Source: Gemmatimonadota bacterium (lineage in GTDB: Bacteria; Gemmatimonadota; Gemmatimonadetes; Gemmatimonadales; Gemmatimonadaceae). Taken from it: DNA of 64,000 bases. Positions 34,288-41,509 of the stretch are shown piece by piece (within the stretch, counting starts at the first letter, position 1; each line of letters opens with the position of its first letter). The notes below the pieces were generated by a model. That model did not search any database and was not told the DNA's origin. It saw nothing but the letters and a program-made list of their open reading frames with translations. A program made the translations under genes and the position numbers. The DNA is taken from NCBI GenBank assembly GCA_028287305.1, contig JAQBPX010000019.1:124001-188000 (forward strand), read 5' to 3'.

Positions 34288-36216
34288 ATGAGAATGCAGA
34301 CGGGAAGCGGCGTCGAGGCGGAGTTCGACGTGCTCGTGATCGGCGCGGGCCACGCGGGCACCGAGGCGGCCGTGGCAGCGGCGAGACTGGGCGCGCGCGT
34401 GGGCATCGTAACCAGCGCGCTGGAGACCATCGGCCAGATGAGCTGCAACCCCGCGATCGGGGGCATCGCGAAGAGCACCGTGGTGCGCGAGGTGGATGCG
34501 ATGGGCGGCATCATGGGCCGCGCCGCCGACCTCGCGACGCTGCAGTTCCGGATGCTCAACCGCAGCAAGGGGCCCGCCGTGTGGGCGCCGCGCGCGCAGT
34601 GTGACCGCGGGCTGTACCGCCGCGCCGTGCGCACGCTGCTCGAGGAGCACGCGCTGCTCTCCACCATCCAGGGCACCGTGCGCGGGCTGCTGATGGAGGA
34701 CGACGGGCATCGCGTGACCGGCGTGGAGACCATCGAGGGCCGGCGGTTCTCGGCGCGCGCGGTGGTGATCACCACCGGCACTTTCCTTCGCGGGCGCATC
34801 CACATCGGCACCGGCACGCGCATCGCGGGAGGTCGCGCGGGCGAATCATCGAGCGTGGACCTGGCCGAGCAGATGGAGCGCGCCGGGCTCGAGGTGGCGC
34901 GCTTCAAGACCGGCACGCCCCCGCGGATCGACGGGCGCTCGGTGGACTACTCCGCGCTCGAGCCGCAGGCGAGCGAGATCGAGGCGTTCGACTACTCGTG
35001 GTCGCACTTCTGGCCCACGCCGCGGCGGGGCGCGAGCGGCGCGACGCGACATCCGTCACAGCTCCCCAACTGGATCACATACCTCGAGGGTGCCGGCAAG
35101 GAGATCATCCAGCGCGAGATCGGGCGGTCGGCCATGTACGGCGGCGCGATCGAGTCGCGCGGCCCGCGCTACTGCCCGAGCGTGGAGGACAAGGTGGTGC
35201 GGTTCCCGAAGGCCGAGCGTCACCAGCTCTTCCTGGAGCCGGAGGGGCACGACACGCATGAGCTGTACGTGAACGGCCTCTCCACGTCGCTGCCCCCTGA
35301 GGTGCAGCTGGACGTGATGCGCACCGTGCCGGGACTCGAGCAGGTGCGCATGACGCGGGCGGGATACGCGATCGAGTACGACTACTATCCGCCGACGCAG
35401 CTCGAGTCGTCGCTGCAGGTGAAGGCCGTGCGCGGGCTGTTCCTGGCGGGGCAGGTGAACGGGACCACGGGCTACGAAGAGGCGGCGGGGCAGGGCGTGA
35501 TGGCGGGGCTCAACGCGGCGCTGCTGGTGCAGGGTCGCGCGCCGCTCGTGCTCGGGCGCGAGACCAGCTACATCGGCGTGCTGGTGGACGACCTCGTGAC
35601 GCGCGGCGTGGATGAGCCCTATCGGCTGTTCACGTCACGCTCGGAGTTCCGGCTGACCGTGCGACAGGACAATGCGCTGCGGCGGCTGGCGCCGATCGTC
35701 GAGGCGCTTGGCGTATTCTCGGCGGATGAGCGCCGAGTGGTGGCGCAGCGGCTGCGTGATGAGGACGTGGCGCGCGAGATCGCCGAGTCCACGAGCATCA
35801 CGCCGGCGCAGGCGGCCGTGGTGCTGGAGCCAGCGGGGAGTGCGGTGCTCGCGCATGCGGTGCGGATCGCGGAGGTGGCGAAGCGGCAGGACGTGACGCT
35901 GCTCTCGCTGTTCGCGGCGGCCGGCGTGGGCGGCGAGCTGTCGCCGGATGCGGTGACGACGGCGGAGCTGGAGCTCAAGTACGCGGGCTACTTCCAGCGG
36001 GAGCGCGTGGCGGCGGAGAAGCTGCGGCGAATGGGCGCGTTCGCGCTGCCGGCGGACGCGCCATACGATGCGATGCGGTCGCTGTCGGTGGAGGCGCGGC
36101 AGAAGCTGGGGGCGTTGCGCCCGTCGACGCTGGCGCAGGCGTCGCGGGTGCCGGGGGTGAGCCCGACGGACCTGCAGAACCTGGTGATCGAGCTGACGAA
36201 GGCGGGGCGGGGGTAG
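34288..36216 (+). CDS. mnmG: tRNA uridine-5-carboxymethylaminomethyl modification enzyme
   Basis: A 642-residue FAD protein which with MnmE modifies the wobble uridine of several tRNAs. The dinucleotide motif VIGAGHAGTEAA is at about residues 17-28. SCNPAIGGIAKS, FKTGTPPRID, GQVNGTTGYEEAAGQG and the C-terminal helical MnmE-binding region are typical. Starts at 34288 or 34294 are equally usable. Close linkage to parAB is common near chromosome origins, although the usual neighbour rsmG is absent here. Confidence 0.95.
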   Translation: MRMQTGSGVEAEFDVLVIGAGHAGTEAAVAAARLGARVGIVTSALETIGQMSCNPAIGGIAKSTVVREVDAMGGIMGRAADLATLQFRMLNRSKGPAVWAPRAQCDRGLYRRAVRTLLEEHALLSTIQGTVRGLLMEDDGHRVTGVETIEGRRFSARAVVITTGTFLRGRIHIGTGTRIAGGRAGESSSVDLAEQMERAGLEVARFKTGTPPRIDGRSVDYSALEPQASEIEAFDYSWSHFWPTPRRGASGATRHPSQLPNWITYLEGAGKEIIQREIGRSAMYGGAIESRGPRYCPSVEDKVVRFPKAERHQLFLEPEGHDTHELYVNGLSTSLPPEVQLDVMRTVPGLEQVRMTRAGYAIEYDYYPPTQLESSLQVKAVRGLFLAGQVNGTTGYEEAAGQGVMAGLNAALLVQGRAPLVLGRETSYIGVLVDDLVTRGVDEPYRLFTSRSEFRLTVRQDNALRRLAPIVEALGVFSADERRVVAQRLRDEDVAREIAESTSITPAQAAVVLEPAGSAVLAHAVRIAEVAKRQDVTLLSLFAAAGVGGELSPDAVTTAELELKYAGYFQRERVAAEKLRRMGAFALPADAPYDAMRSLSVEARQKLGALRPSTLAQASRVPGVSPTDLQNLVIELTKAGRG

Positions 36217-36270
36217 CTGTTCGTGGATGCTGCCCGGTGACGGCGAGTGATTGTTGGTTCATGCTTTTAT

Positions 36271-36349
36271 CCTCGCTCGTCCGCGCTCGTCCGCGGCTGC
36301 GGTTGCCGTTGCAACAGCCTTAGCCGCGGACGAGCGCGGACGAGCGGGG
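36271..36349. repeat. Palindromic repeat element, copy 1
   Basis: Two 28-base arms (36271-36298 and 36322-36349) complementary at 27 positions around a 23-base loop. Each arm contains a doubled CGCTCGTCCG motif. The same element recurs inverted at 37494-37570. The outer flank CTTTTATCC on the left matches the reverse complement of copy 2's right flank. It lies in the 332-base gap between mnmG and the SIMPL gene. Confidence 0.8.
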
Positions 36350-36512
36350 AGCACTGCAGGGATTGATCGTCACGCGCGTCCATCCTTGCGCTGTGCAGGC
36401 CGGCCCTGAAGTTGCGCGTCCGGAACCATGGAGGTGCGCGGGGTTAGGATGGACTGCGCGTTCGCACGTGCGCGGATAATTATTCGCCGAGTGCTACCAA
36501 TACGCTGCATAA

Positions 36513-36529
36513 AGTAACTTTGTGTTACT
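36513..36529. promoter_or_regulatory. Palindrome upstream of SIMPL gene
   Basis: AGTAAC-N5-GTTACT, a perfect 6-base inverted repeat in AT-rich sequence, 19 bases before the SIMPL start codon. Position and symmetry suggest an operator. The cognate regulator is unknown. Confidence 0.45.
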
Positions 36530-36548
36530 AATTCAACTCGAACTCCGG

Positions 36549-37286
36549 ATGCCCATGCGTCGCTCCTCGCTCCTTGCCTTGCTGCTGGTTGCAGCGCCCC
36601 TTGCGATGGGCGGCGCGCAGGCGGCGCCCGCCCCGCAGCCCCCGCCGCAGATCTTCACGACTGCCCAGGGCGAGGCGAAGGTGACGCCGGATCGTGCGAC
36701 CGTGCAGGTGGGCGTGCAGACGCGCGCGAGCACGGCGGCGGCGGCGGCGGCTGAGAACGCCCGGAAGCAGCGGGCGATCATCGATGCGGTGAAGGCGACG
36801 GGCATCCCGGCGGCGCAGATCAGCACCACGGGCTACAGCGTCCAGCCGGAGATGGCGTGGGACAAGACCGCGCAGGTCTCTCGGATCACCGGCTATCAGG
36901 TGGTGAACACCGTGCGCGTCGAGGTCTGGGCGCTGGACCGTGTGGGGGCGGTGCTGGATGCGGCACTCGCCAAGGGGGCGAACCAGGTGAACTCGCTCGA
37001 CTTCTGGATGTCGAACCCCGACTCGGCGCGCCGAGAGGCGCTGGCGATGGCGGTGGCGAAGGCTCGTGGGGATGCGGAGGTCATGGCGCGGGCAGCGGGC
37101 GGCTCGCTGGGAAGCCTGATCGAGCTGACGAGCAGCGAGTACTCGCCGCCGCCGGTCTTTCGCCGTGAGATGGCGATGAAGGCGCAGATGGCTGATGCGG
37201 CGCAGGCGCCGACGCCGATCGAGGTGGGGCAGGAGACCGTGCGAGCCTCGGTGTCGGTCCGCTGGCAGTTCGTGCCCCGCAGCTGA
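36549..37286 (+). CDS. SIMPL-domain (DUF541) secreted protein
   Basis: A 245-residue protein with a signal peptide (MPMRRSSLLALLLVAA..., cleavage near GAQA at about residue 26) and one SIMPL domain: FTTAQGEAKVTPDRATVQVGVQTRA, ISTTGYSVQPE and GYQVVNTVRVEV are typical. Relatives form periplasmic oligomers and are linked to oxidative-stress tolerance in some bacteria; the exact role is unknown. It sits between two inverted copies of a palindromic repeat, in the place where rsmG commonly lies. Confidence 0.85.
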   Translation: MPMRRSSLLALLLVAAPLAMGGAQAAPAPQPPPQIFTTAQGEAKVTPDRATVQVGVQTRASTAAAAAAENARKQRAIIDAVKATGIPAAQISTTGYSVQPEMAWDKTAQVSRITGYQVVNTVRVEVWALDRVGAVLDAALAKGANQVNSLDFWMSNPDSARREALAMAVAKARGDAEVMARAAGGSLGSLIELTSSEYSPPPVFRREMAMKAQMADAAQAPTPIEVGQETVRASVSVRWQFVPRS

Positions 37287-37292
37287 GCTCGG

Positions 37293-37308
37293 CGTTTCAC
37301 GTGAAACG
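37293..37308. promoter_or_regulatory. parS: parS centromere site 1
   Basis: The core GTTTCACGTGAAAC (37294-37307) is a perfect palindrome and matches the universal parS consensus TGTTNCACGTGAAACA at 14 of 16 positions. It lies 7 bases after the SIMPL stop, 517 bases before parA. Confidence 0.9.
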
Positions 37309-37334
37309 GGCTGGGCGTTCCGCAGCCCAGCCCG
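37307..37334 (+). terminator. Hairpin after the SIMPL gene
   Basis: A perfect 10-bp stem (CGGGCTGGGC / GCCCAGCCCG) with an 8-base loop, directly after parS site 1. No T-run follows, so termination strength is uncertain. Confidence 0.5.
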
Positions 37335-37435
37335 CTTGAGGGTCTCGACCGCCGGAGATCATAACGGACTGAACGGCTGCCTCGGGTGACGCCGCACTGC
37401 AACGGCAGGATACCGCACTGCTACTCTGGAGAAGG

Positions 37436-37475
37436 GGCACACCCCATGGGTTCGTCCCCGCGGGTGTGCCTTTTT
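37436..37475 (+). terminator. Intrinsic terminator in the SIMPL-parA gap
   Basis: GGCACACCC pairs with GGGTGTGCC across a loop of about 17 bases and is followed by TTTTT. It is 150 bases beyond the SIMPL stop and after another hairpin, so it could end the SIMPL transcript or a small RNA made from about 37340-37435; no known RNA family is recognisable. The rest of the 538-base gap holds parS sites, a repeat copy and the parA promoter. Confidence 0.7.
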
Positions 37476-37493
37476 CATCGAGGTTACGTTAAT

Positions 37494-37570
37494 CCCCGCT
37501 CGTCCGCGCTCGTCCGCGGCAAGGCTTTTCAGAGACAACTGCAGCCGCGGACGAGCGCGAACGAGCGGGG
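37494..37570. repeat. Palindromic repeat element, copy 2
   Basis: Arms of 27 bases (37494-37520 and 37544-37570) complementary at 26 positions, with the same doubled CGCTCGTCCG motif as copy 1 and a different 23-base loop. Its right flank GGGGATAAAAG is the reverse complement of copy 1's left flank, so the two copies are in opposite orientation around the SIMPL gene. Confidence 0.8.
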
Positions 37571-37730
37571 ATAAAAGCGGGACACCTCCAGCATCGAAAT
37601 CCCTCACGCGCGCTGCCCTTCAGCGGCCATCTGCCGTCGCCGTGCAGCGGCCATCAGCGAGCGTAGTTCCACCCGTTGGGATCCTCGCTTGGCCGGGGTC
37701 TTCGAAGCGGTGACCGGAACCCAACCCAAA

Positions 37731-37746
37731 CGTTCCACGTGAAACA
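37731..37746. promoter_or_regulatory. parS: parS centromere site 2
   Basis: CGTTCCACGTGAAACA matches the parS consensus TGTTNCACGTGAAACA at 15 of 16 positions. It is 79 bases before parA, close to the promoter, so ParB bound here may also influence parAB expression. Confidence 0.9.
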
Positions 37747-37752
37747 ATTCGG

Positions 37753-37782
37753 TTCACTGCCGATCGTCAGGCGACGTATATT
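37753..37782 (+). promoter_or_regulatory. Candidate parA promoter
   Basis: TTCACT (37753-37758) and TATATT (37777-37782) separated by 18 bases, about 40 bases before the parA GTG start and directly downstream of parS site 2. Confidence 0.5.
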
Positions 37783-37824
37783 CCTCCCCCTTGCACTCCC
37801 TGCCGCTGAATCCCGGAAGCTGAC

Positions 37825-38610
37825 GTGACCAGAGTCATCGCCGTCGCCAACCAGAAAGGCGGGGTCGGGAAGACCACGACCGCCGTCAATCTCGCCGCCT
37901 CCCTGGCCGTCGCCGAGCAGCGCACGCTCCTCATCGACGGCGACCCGCAGGGCAACGCGACCAGCGGCGTGGGCCTCGACCGCGACCAGTTCTCCACCAC
38001 GGTCTACGACGTCCTCATCGGCCAGGCCTCCATCGCCGAGGCCACGGTCCGCGCCGTCCAGTTCAAGCACCTCGACGTCGTCCCCGCCACCCCGGACCTC
38101 GCAGGCGCCGAGATCGAGCTCGTCGACGCCGAGCGCCGCGAGCTCCGCATGCGCGAGGCCGTCCGCTCGGTCGCCGGCGAATACGACTACGTCCTCATCG
38201 ACTGCCCTCCCTCCCTCGGCCTCATCACCCTCAACATGCTGGCCGCTGCGGATGCGCTCCTCATCCCGCTCCAGTGCGAGTACTACGCCCTCGAAGGGCT
38301 CTCCCAGCTCCTCAACACGGTCCACCTCGTCCAGCGCAGCGTGAACGAGGGCCTCGTGATCGACGGCGTGCTCCTCACGATGTACGACGCGCGCCTCAAC
38401 CTCTCCCGACAGGTGGCGAGCGAGGCCCGCGAATACTTCGGCAGCCAGGTCTTCGAGACCATCATCCCCCGCAACGTGCGACTCGCCGAGGCGCCAAGCT
38501 TCGGCAAGCCGATCATCCTCTACGACGTGGCTTCCGTCGGCGCCCAGGCCTACGTCGCCGTCGCTCGTGAGCTGATGTCGCGCCTGGCCCCCACACCCGG
38601 CGGACGATGA
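37825..38610 (+). CDS. parA: Chromosome partition ATPase ParA (Soj)
   Basis: A 261-residue Walker-type ATPase with the deviant P-loop KGGVGKTTT (11-19), LLIDGDPQGNAT (35-46) and DCPPSLG. No N-terminal DNA-binding domain is present, which marks the chromosomal Soj type. It starts with GTG at 37825. It forms ATP-dependent gradients on the nucleoid that pull ParB-parS complexes apart. The stop overlaps parB as ATGA. Confidence 0.96.
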   Translation: MTRVIAVANQKGGVGKTTTAVNLAASLAVAEQRTLLIDGDPQGNATSGVGLDRDQFSTTVYDVLIGQASIAEATVRAVQFKHLDVVPATPDLAGAEIELVDAERRELRMREAVRSVAGEYDYVLIDCPPSLGLITLNMLAAADALLIPLQCEYYALEGLSQLLNTVHLVQRSVNEGLVIDGVLLTMYDARLNLSRQVASEAREYFGSQVFETIIPRNVRLAEAPSFGKPIILYDVASVGAQAYVAVARELMSRLAPTPGGR

Positions 38611-39542
38611 CCGAAAAACCCCGCCGCCTCGGTCGCGGACTCGAGGCGCTGATCACCGGCGCACAGTCGCCATCCGACCGCAACCAGGCACCCGCCGCGC
38701 CTCCCAGCGAGCTCCAGCGCATCGCGGTCGCGAGCATCCGGCCCAACCCCTTCCAGCCCCGGAAGAGCTTCGCGGACGGCGAGCTCGCGGACCTCGAGGC
38801 CTCCATCCGGGTCAGCGGGCTGCTGCAACCCGTCACGGTGCGCCACGCGACCAGCGGGACCGGGTACGAGCTCATCGCCGGCGAGCGTCGACTCCGCGCC
38901 GTCACCCGGCTCGGCTGGCCCGAGGTGCCCGCGATCGTTCGGGACTTGGACGATCGAACCGTGGCCACGCTGGCCCTCGTCGAGAACCTGCAACGCAGCG
39001 ACCTGAATCCGGTGGAGGAAGCGCGTGGCTTTCAGCGCCTCATCCAGGACTTCCACCTCAGCCATCAGGACGTGGCGGACGCGGTCGGAAAGGATCGCTC
39101 GACAGTGGCAAACCTGCTGCGCCTCCTCGCCCTGCCGCCCAGCGTGCTCACGATGCTCGAGGGTGGCCAGCTCAGCGCCGGCCACGGCCGCGCGCTGCTC
39201 ACCCTGGATGGCGAGCGCCGCCAGCTCGCGCTGGCCCACGAGATCCTGGCGCACCACCTCAGCGTCCGCGAAGTGGAACGGCGCGCTCGCGAAGCGACTG
39301 GCGCCGCACCGAAGGCAACGAAAGGCAAGCCCGCCGCACCGTCCACGAAAGGGGGGCAGCCAACCTCCCCCGCCGGCGCAGTGAAGCACGTGGAGGAACA
39401 GCTCCGGCGCCGGCTGCAGACCGACGTGAAGGTGGAGGTGACGAGCGGCGAGAAGGGTTCTGTGCAGATCTCCTTCTACTCGGCCGACGACCTGGAGCGG
39501 TTGCTCGACCTGATCGTGGGCGGGGAGCGGGAAGCGTACTAG
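38607..39542 (+). CDS. parB: Chromosome partition protein ParB (Spo0J)
   Basis: A 311-residue protein: N-terminal ParA-interaction end (RRLGRGLEALI), ParB/Srx CTPase domain with GERRLRA and ENLQRSDLNPVEEA, an HTH parS-binding domain (about 145-200), a low-complexity Lys/Pro linker (about 228-255) and a C-terminal dimerisation part. Two parS sites are upstream. It should load as CTP-dependent clamps at parS. Confidence 0.96.
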   Translation: MTEKPRRLGRGLEALITGAQSPSDRNQAPAAPPSELQRIAVASIRPNPFQPRKSFADGELADLEASIRVSGLLQPVTVRHATSGTGYELIAGERRLRAVTRLGWPEVPAIVRDLDDRTVATLALVENLQRSDLNPVEEARGFQRLIQDFHLSHQDVADAVGKDRSTVANLLRLLALPPSVLTMLEGGQLSAGHGRALLTLDGERRQLALAHEILAHHLSVREVERRAREATGAAPKATKGKPAAPSTKGGQPTSPAGAVKHVEEQLRRRLQTDVKVEVTSGEKGSVQISFYSADDLERLLDLIVGGEREAY

Positions 39543-39678
39543 GCAAGCCGGGACATCACATAGATGCTCTGTGCATAACCTGTGTAGACAATTTATGACG
39601 GACACAAACGAACGTTTCCCTCATTTGCATTCAGTGTTGTCAACAGAACAGCAACTACCGTCAAGCACACGACATACA

Positions 39679-40728
39679 ATGCGAGCACATCCATTGCGCC
39701 GTCTGTTTTCCACAGCCGCGGCCCTCGCTCCAGCTTTCCTCATTGCCTGCTCTGCCTCGCAGGAAAAGAACAGCGACTCCGCATCGCCCCCAGCCGCGGG
39801 CAAGCCGTTCCGAGTCGCCCTTCTCACGCCTGGCCCCATCTCCGACCAGTCCTGGAACGGCGGCGCCTATCAGGGGCTGATGCGAATTCGCGACTCCCTG
39901 GGCGCCCAGGTCAGCCACATCCAGACGAAGACCCCCGCTGAGTTCGAGGAGAACTTCCGGCAGTACGGCGCACAGGGATACGACCTCGTGTTCGGTCACG
40001 GCTTCGAGTTCCAGGACGCGGCCGTTCGCGTGGGACCGGAGTTTCCGAAGACCACCTACATCACCACCTCGGGCAACTCGTCCGGCACGAACGTCGGGGG
40101 AATGGTCTTCAGCTTCTCCGACGCCTCCTACCTCGCGGGACTGGTCGCCGGCGCGATGACCAGGTCGAACGTCCTCGGCATGATCGGCGGCACCGAGCTG
40201 CCCCCGGTGAAGGAGAGCTTCCAGGCATTCGCGGCCGGCGTGCACCACGTGAACCCGAACGCGAAGCTTCTCACCGCCTACATCGGCAACTGGGACGACG
40301 TGAGCGCGGGCAAGGAGCAGGCGCTCGCCCAGCTCTCGCGCGGCGCGGACGTCATCTTCCAGAACGCCGACGCCGCCGGGCTCGGGATCTTCCAGGCCGC
40401 GCGCGAGACGAAGAAGGCGCTCGTCTTCGGGACCAACTCGAACCAGAACGCGGTCGCGCCGGAGGTCACCATCGGCTCCGTGGTGATCGACCTGCCGCAT
40501 GCATTCCTCACGGTTGCGCGCGAAGTGAAGCAGGGCGGGTTCGTGGGACACGTGGTGGTGCTCGACTCGAGGACGGGCGTCGTCTCGCTCGTGATGAATC
40601 CCGCGATGAGCGCGCGCGTTCCCGCCGCCACCATGGCCACCGTGGATTCCCTGCGCGTCCTCATGAAGGCGGGACAGTTCACGTCTCCCGTCGCGAGCTG
40701 GCACGACAGCAGCGCGAAGAAGCCGTGA
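39679..40728 (+). CDS. BMP-family nucleoside-binding lipoprotein
   Basis: A 349-residue substrate-binding lipoprotein (lipobox LIAC, C24). The mature part is the BMP/PnrA/Med fold: VALLTPGPISDQSWNGGAYQGL, VFGHGFEFQDAA, YLAGLVAGAMTRSNVLGMIGG, and VIFQNADAAGLGI. Such proteins bind purine nucleosides for ABC import. The matching double ATPase is two genes downstream and the two permeases are at 60.8-62.8 kb. Its 136-base upstream region is AT-rich, with no certain promoter. Confidence 0.9.
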   Translation: MRAHPLRRLFSTAAALAPAFLIACSASQEKNSDSASPPAAGKPFRVALLTPGPISDQSWNGGAYQGLMRIRDSLGAQVSHIQTKTPAEFEENFRQYGAQGYDLVFGHGFEFQDAAVRVGPEFPKTTYITTSGNSSGTNVGGMVFSFSDASYLAGLVAGAMTRSNVLGMIGGTELPPVKESFQAFAAGVHHVNPNAKLLTAYIGNWDDVSAGKEQALAQLSRGADVIFQNADAAGLGIFQAARETKKALVFGTNSNQNAVAPEVTIGSVVIDLPHAFLTVAREVKQGGFVGHVVVLDSRTGVVSLVMNPAMSARVPAATMATVDSLRVLMKAGQFTSPVASWHDSSAKKP

Positions 40729-41504
40729 GCATCGCGCGACTGTCCGACGTCGTCGGCTGGCTGGACGACGTGCTGCGCACGAGCGAGGTGCCCGACTACG
40801 ACGGCGCGCTCAATGGCCTGCAGCTCGCCAACCGGGGCGAGGTGACGCGCGTGGCCGCGGCGGTGGATTTCTCGCGCCGCACGGTGGACCAGGCAATCGC
40901 GTCCGGCGCAGACCTGCTCATCCTCCACCACGGCATGTTCTGGAGCGGCGCCCGACCAATCGTGGGCCCCGTGTACGAGCGCCTCGCACTGCTGATGGCG
41001 CACGGGGTCGCGGTGTATGCGTCACACCTGCCACTCGACCTGCACGCCGAATACGGCAACAACGCCCTGCTCGCCCGTGCACTCGGCCTGCAGCCCACCT
41101 CCGGCTTCGGCGCATGGAAGGGGCTTTCGATAGGCGTGTCCGGCGAGTCGGATCTCCTCACCTCGGAGCTGCTTGCGCGCGCGCGGCAGTTCGCGTCGCA
41201 GTACGGCGGCAGCGTGGTGAGCACGCCCTTCGACGCCGTGCGCCATACGCGACACTGGGGAATGGTCACCGGCGCCGGCGCATCGTCCGGGACGCTGTGC
41301 GAGGCGCAGGCCGCGGGCATCGACACCCTGGTCGTCGGTGAGGGGCCGCACCACACGGCCGTCGATGCCGACGACAGCGGGCTGGTGGTGCTCTATGCGG
41401 GCCACTACGCCACGGAGACCCTGGGCGTGCAGGCGCTCGCTCGCGCGATCGAGTCGCGCTTCGGGCTGCCCTGGTCCTTCCTGCACGCGCCGACCGGGCT
41501 CTGA
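40725..41504 (+). CDS. NIF3-like dinuclear metal-centre protein
   Basis: A 259-residue NIF3/YbgI family protein. Metal-site signatures are ILHHGMFW (His-His), ASHLPLDLH, and GEGPHH with GHYATET at the C-terminal side. Relatives hold two metal ions; a GTP cyclohydrolase I type 2 label is widely used, but a role is not established. It starts with GTG overlapping the BMP gene stop and is placed between the nucleoside-binding protein and its ATPase. Confidence 0.9.
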   Translation: MSIARLSDVVGWLDDVLRTSEVPDYDGALNGLQLANRGEVTRVAAAVDFSRRTVDQAIASGADLLILHHGMFWSGARPIVGPVYERLALLMAHGVAVYASHLPLDLHAEYGNNALLARALGLQPTSGFGAWKGLSIGVSGESDLLTSELLARARQFASQYGGSVVSTPFDAVRHTRHWGMVTGAGASSGTLCEAQAAGIDTLVVGEGPHHTAVDADDSGLVVLYAGHYATETLGVQALARAIESRFGLPWSFLHAPTGL

Positions 41505-41509
41505 GCCGG

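Noticed and set aside
37340-37475. Small RNA ending at the intrinsic terminator (SRP RNA, tmRNA or 6S considered)
   Set aside because: None of the conserved cores of these RNAs is present; only a terminator can be supported.
37600-37660. Direct repeat CAGCGGCCATC as a CRISPR-like or att site
   Set aside because: Only two copies 11 bases apart, no spacers, no cas or integrase genes.
39543-39678. Chromosome origin of replication
   Set aside because: Only one or two mismatched DnaA boxes and a gap of 136 bases; the evidence is too weak to annotate.
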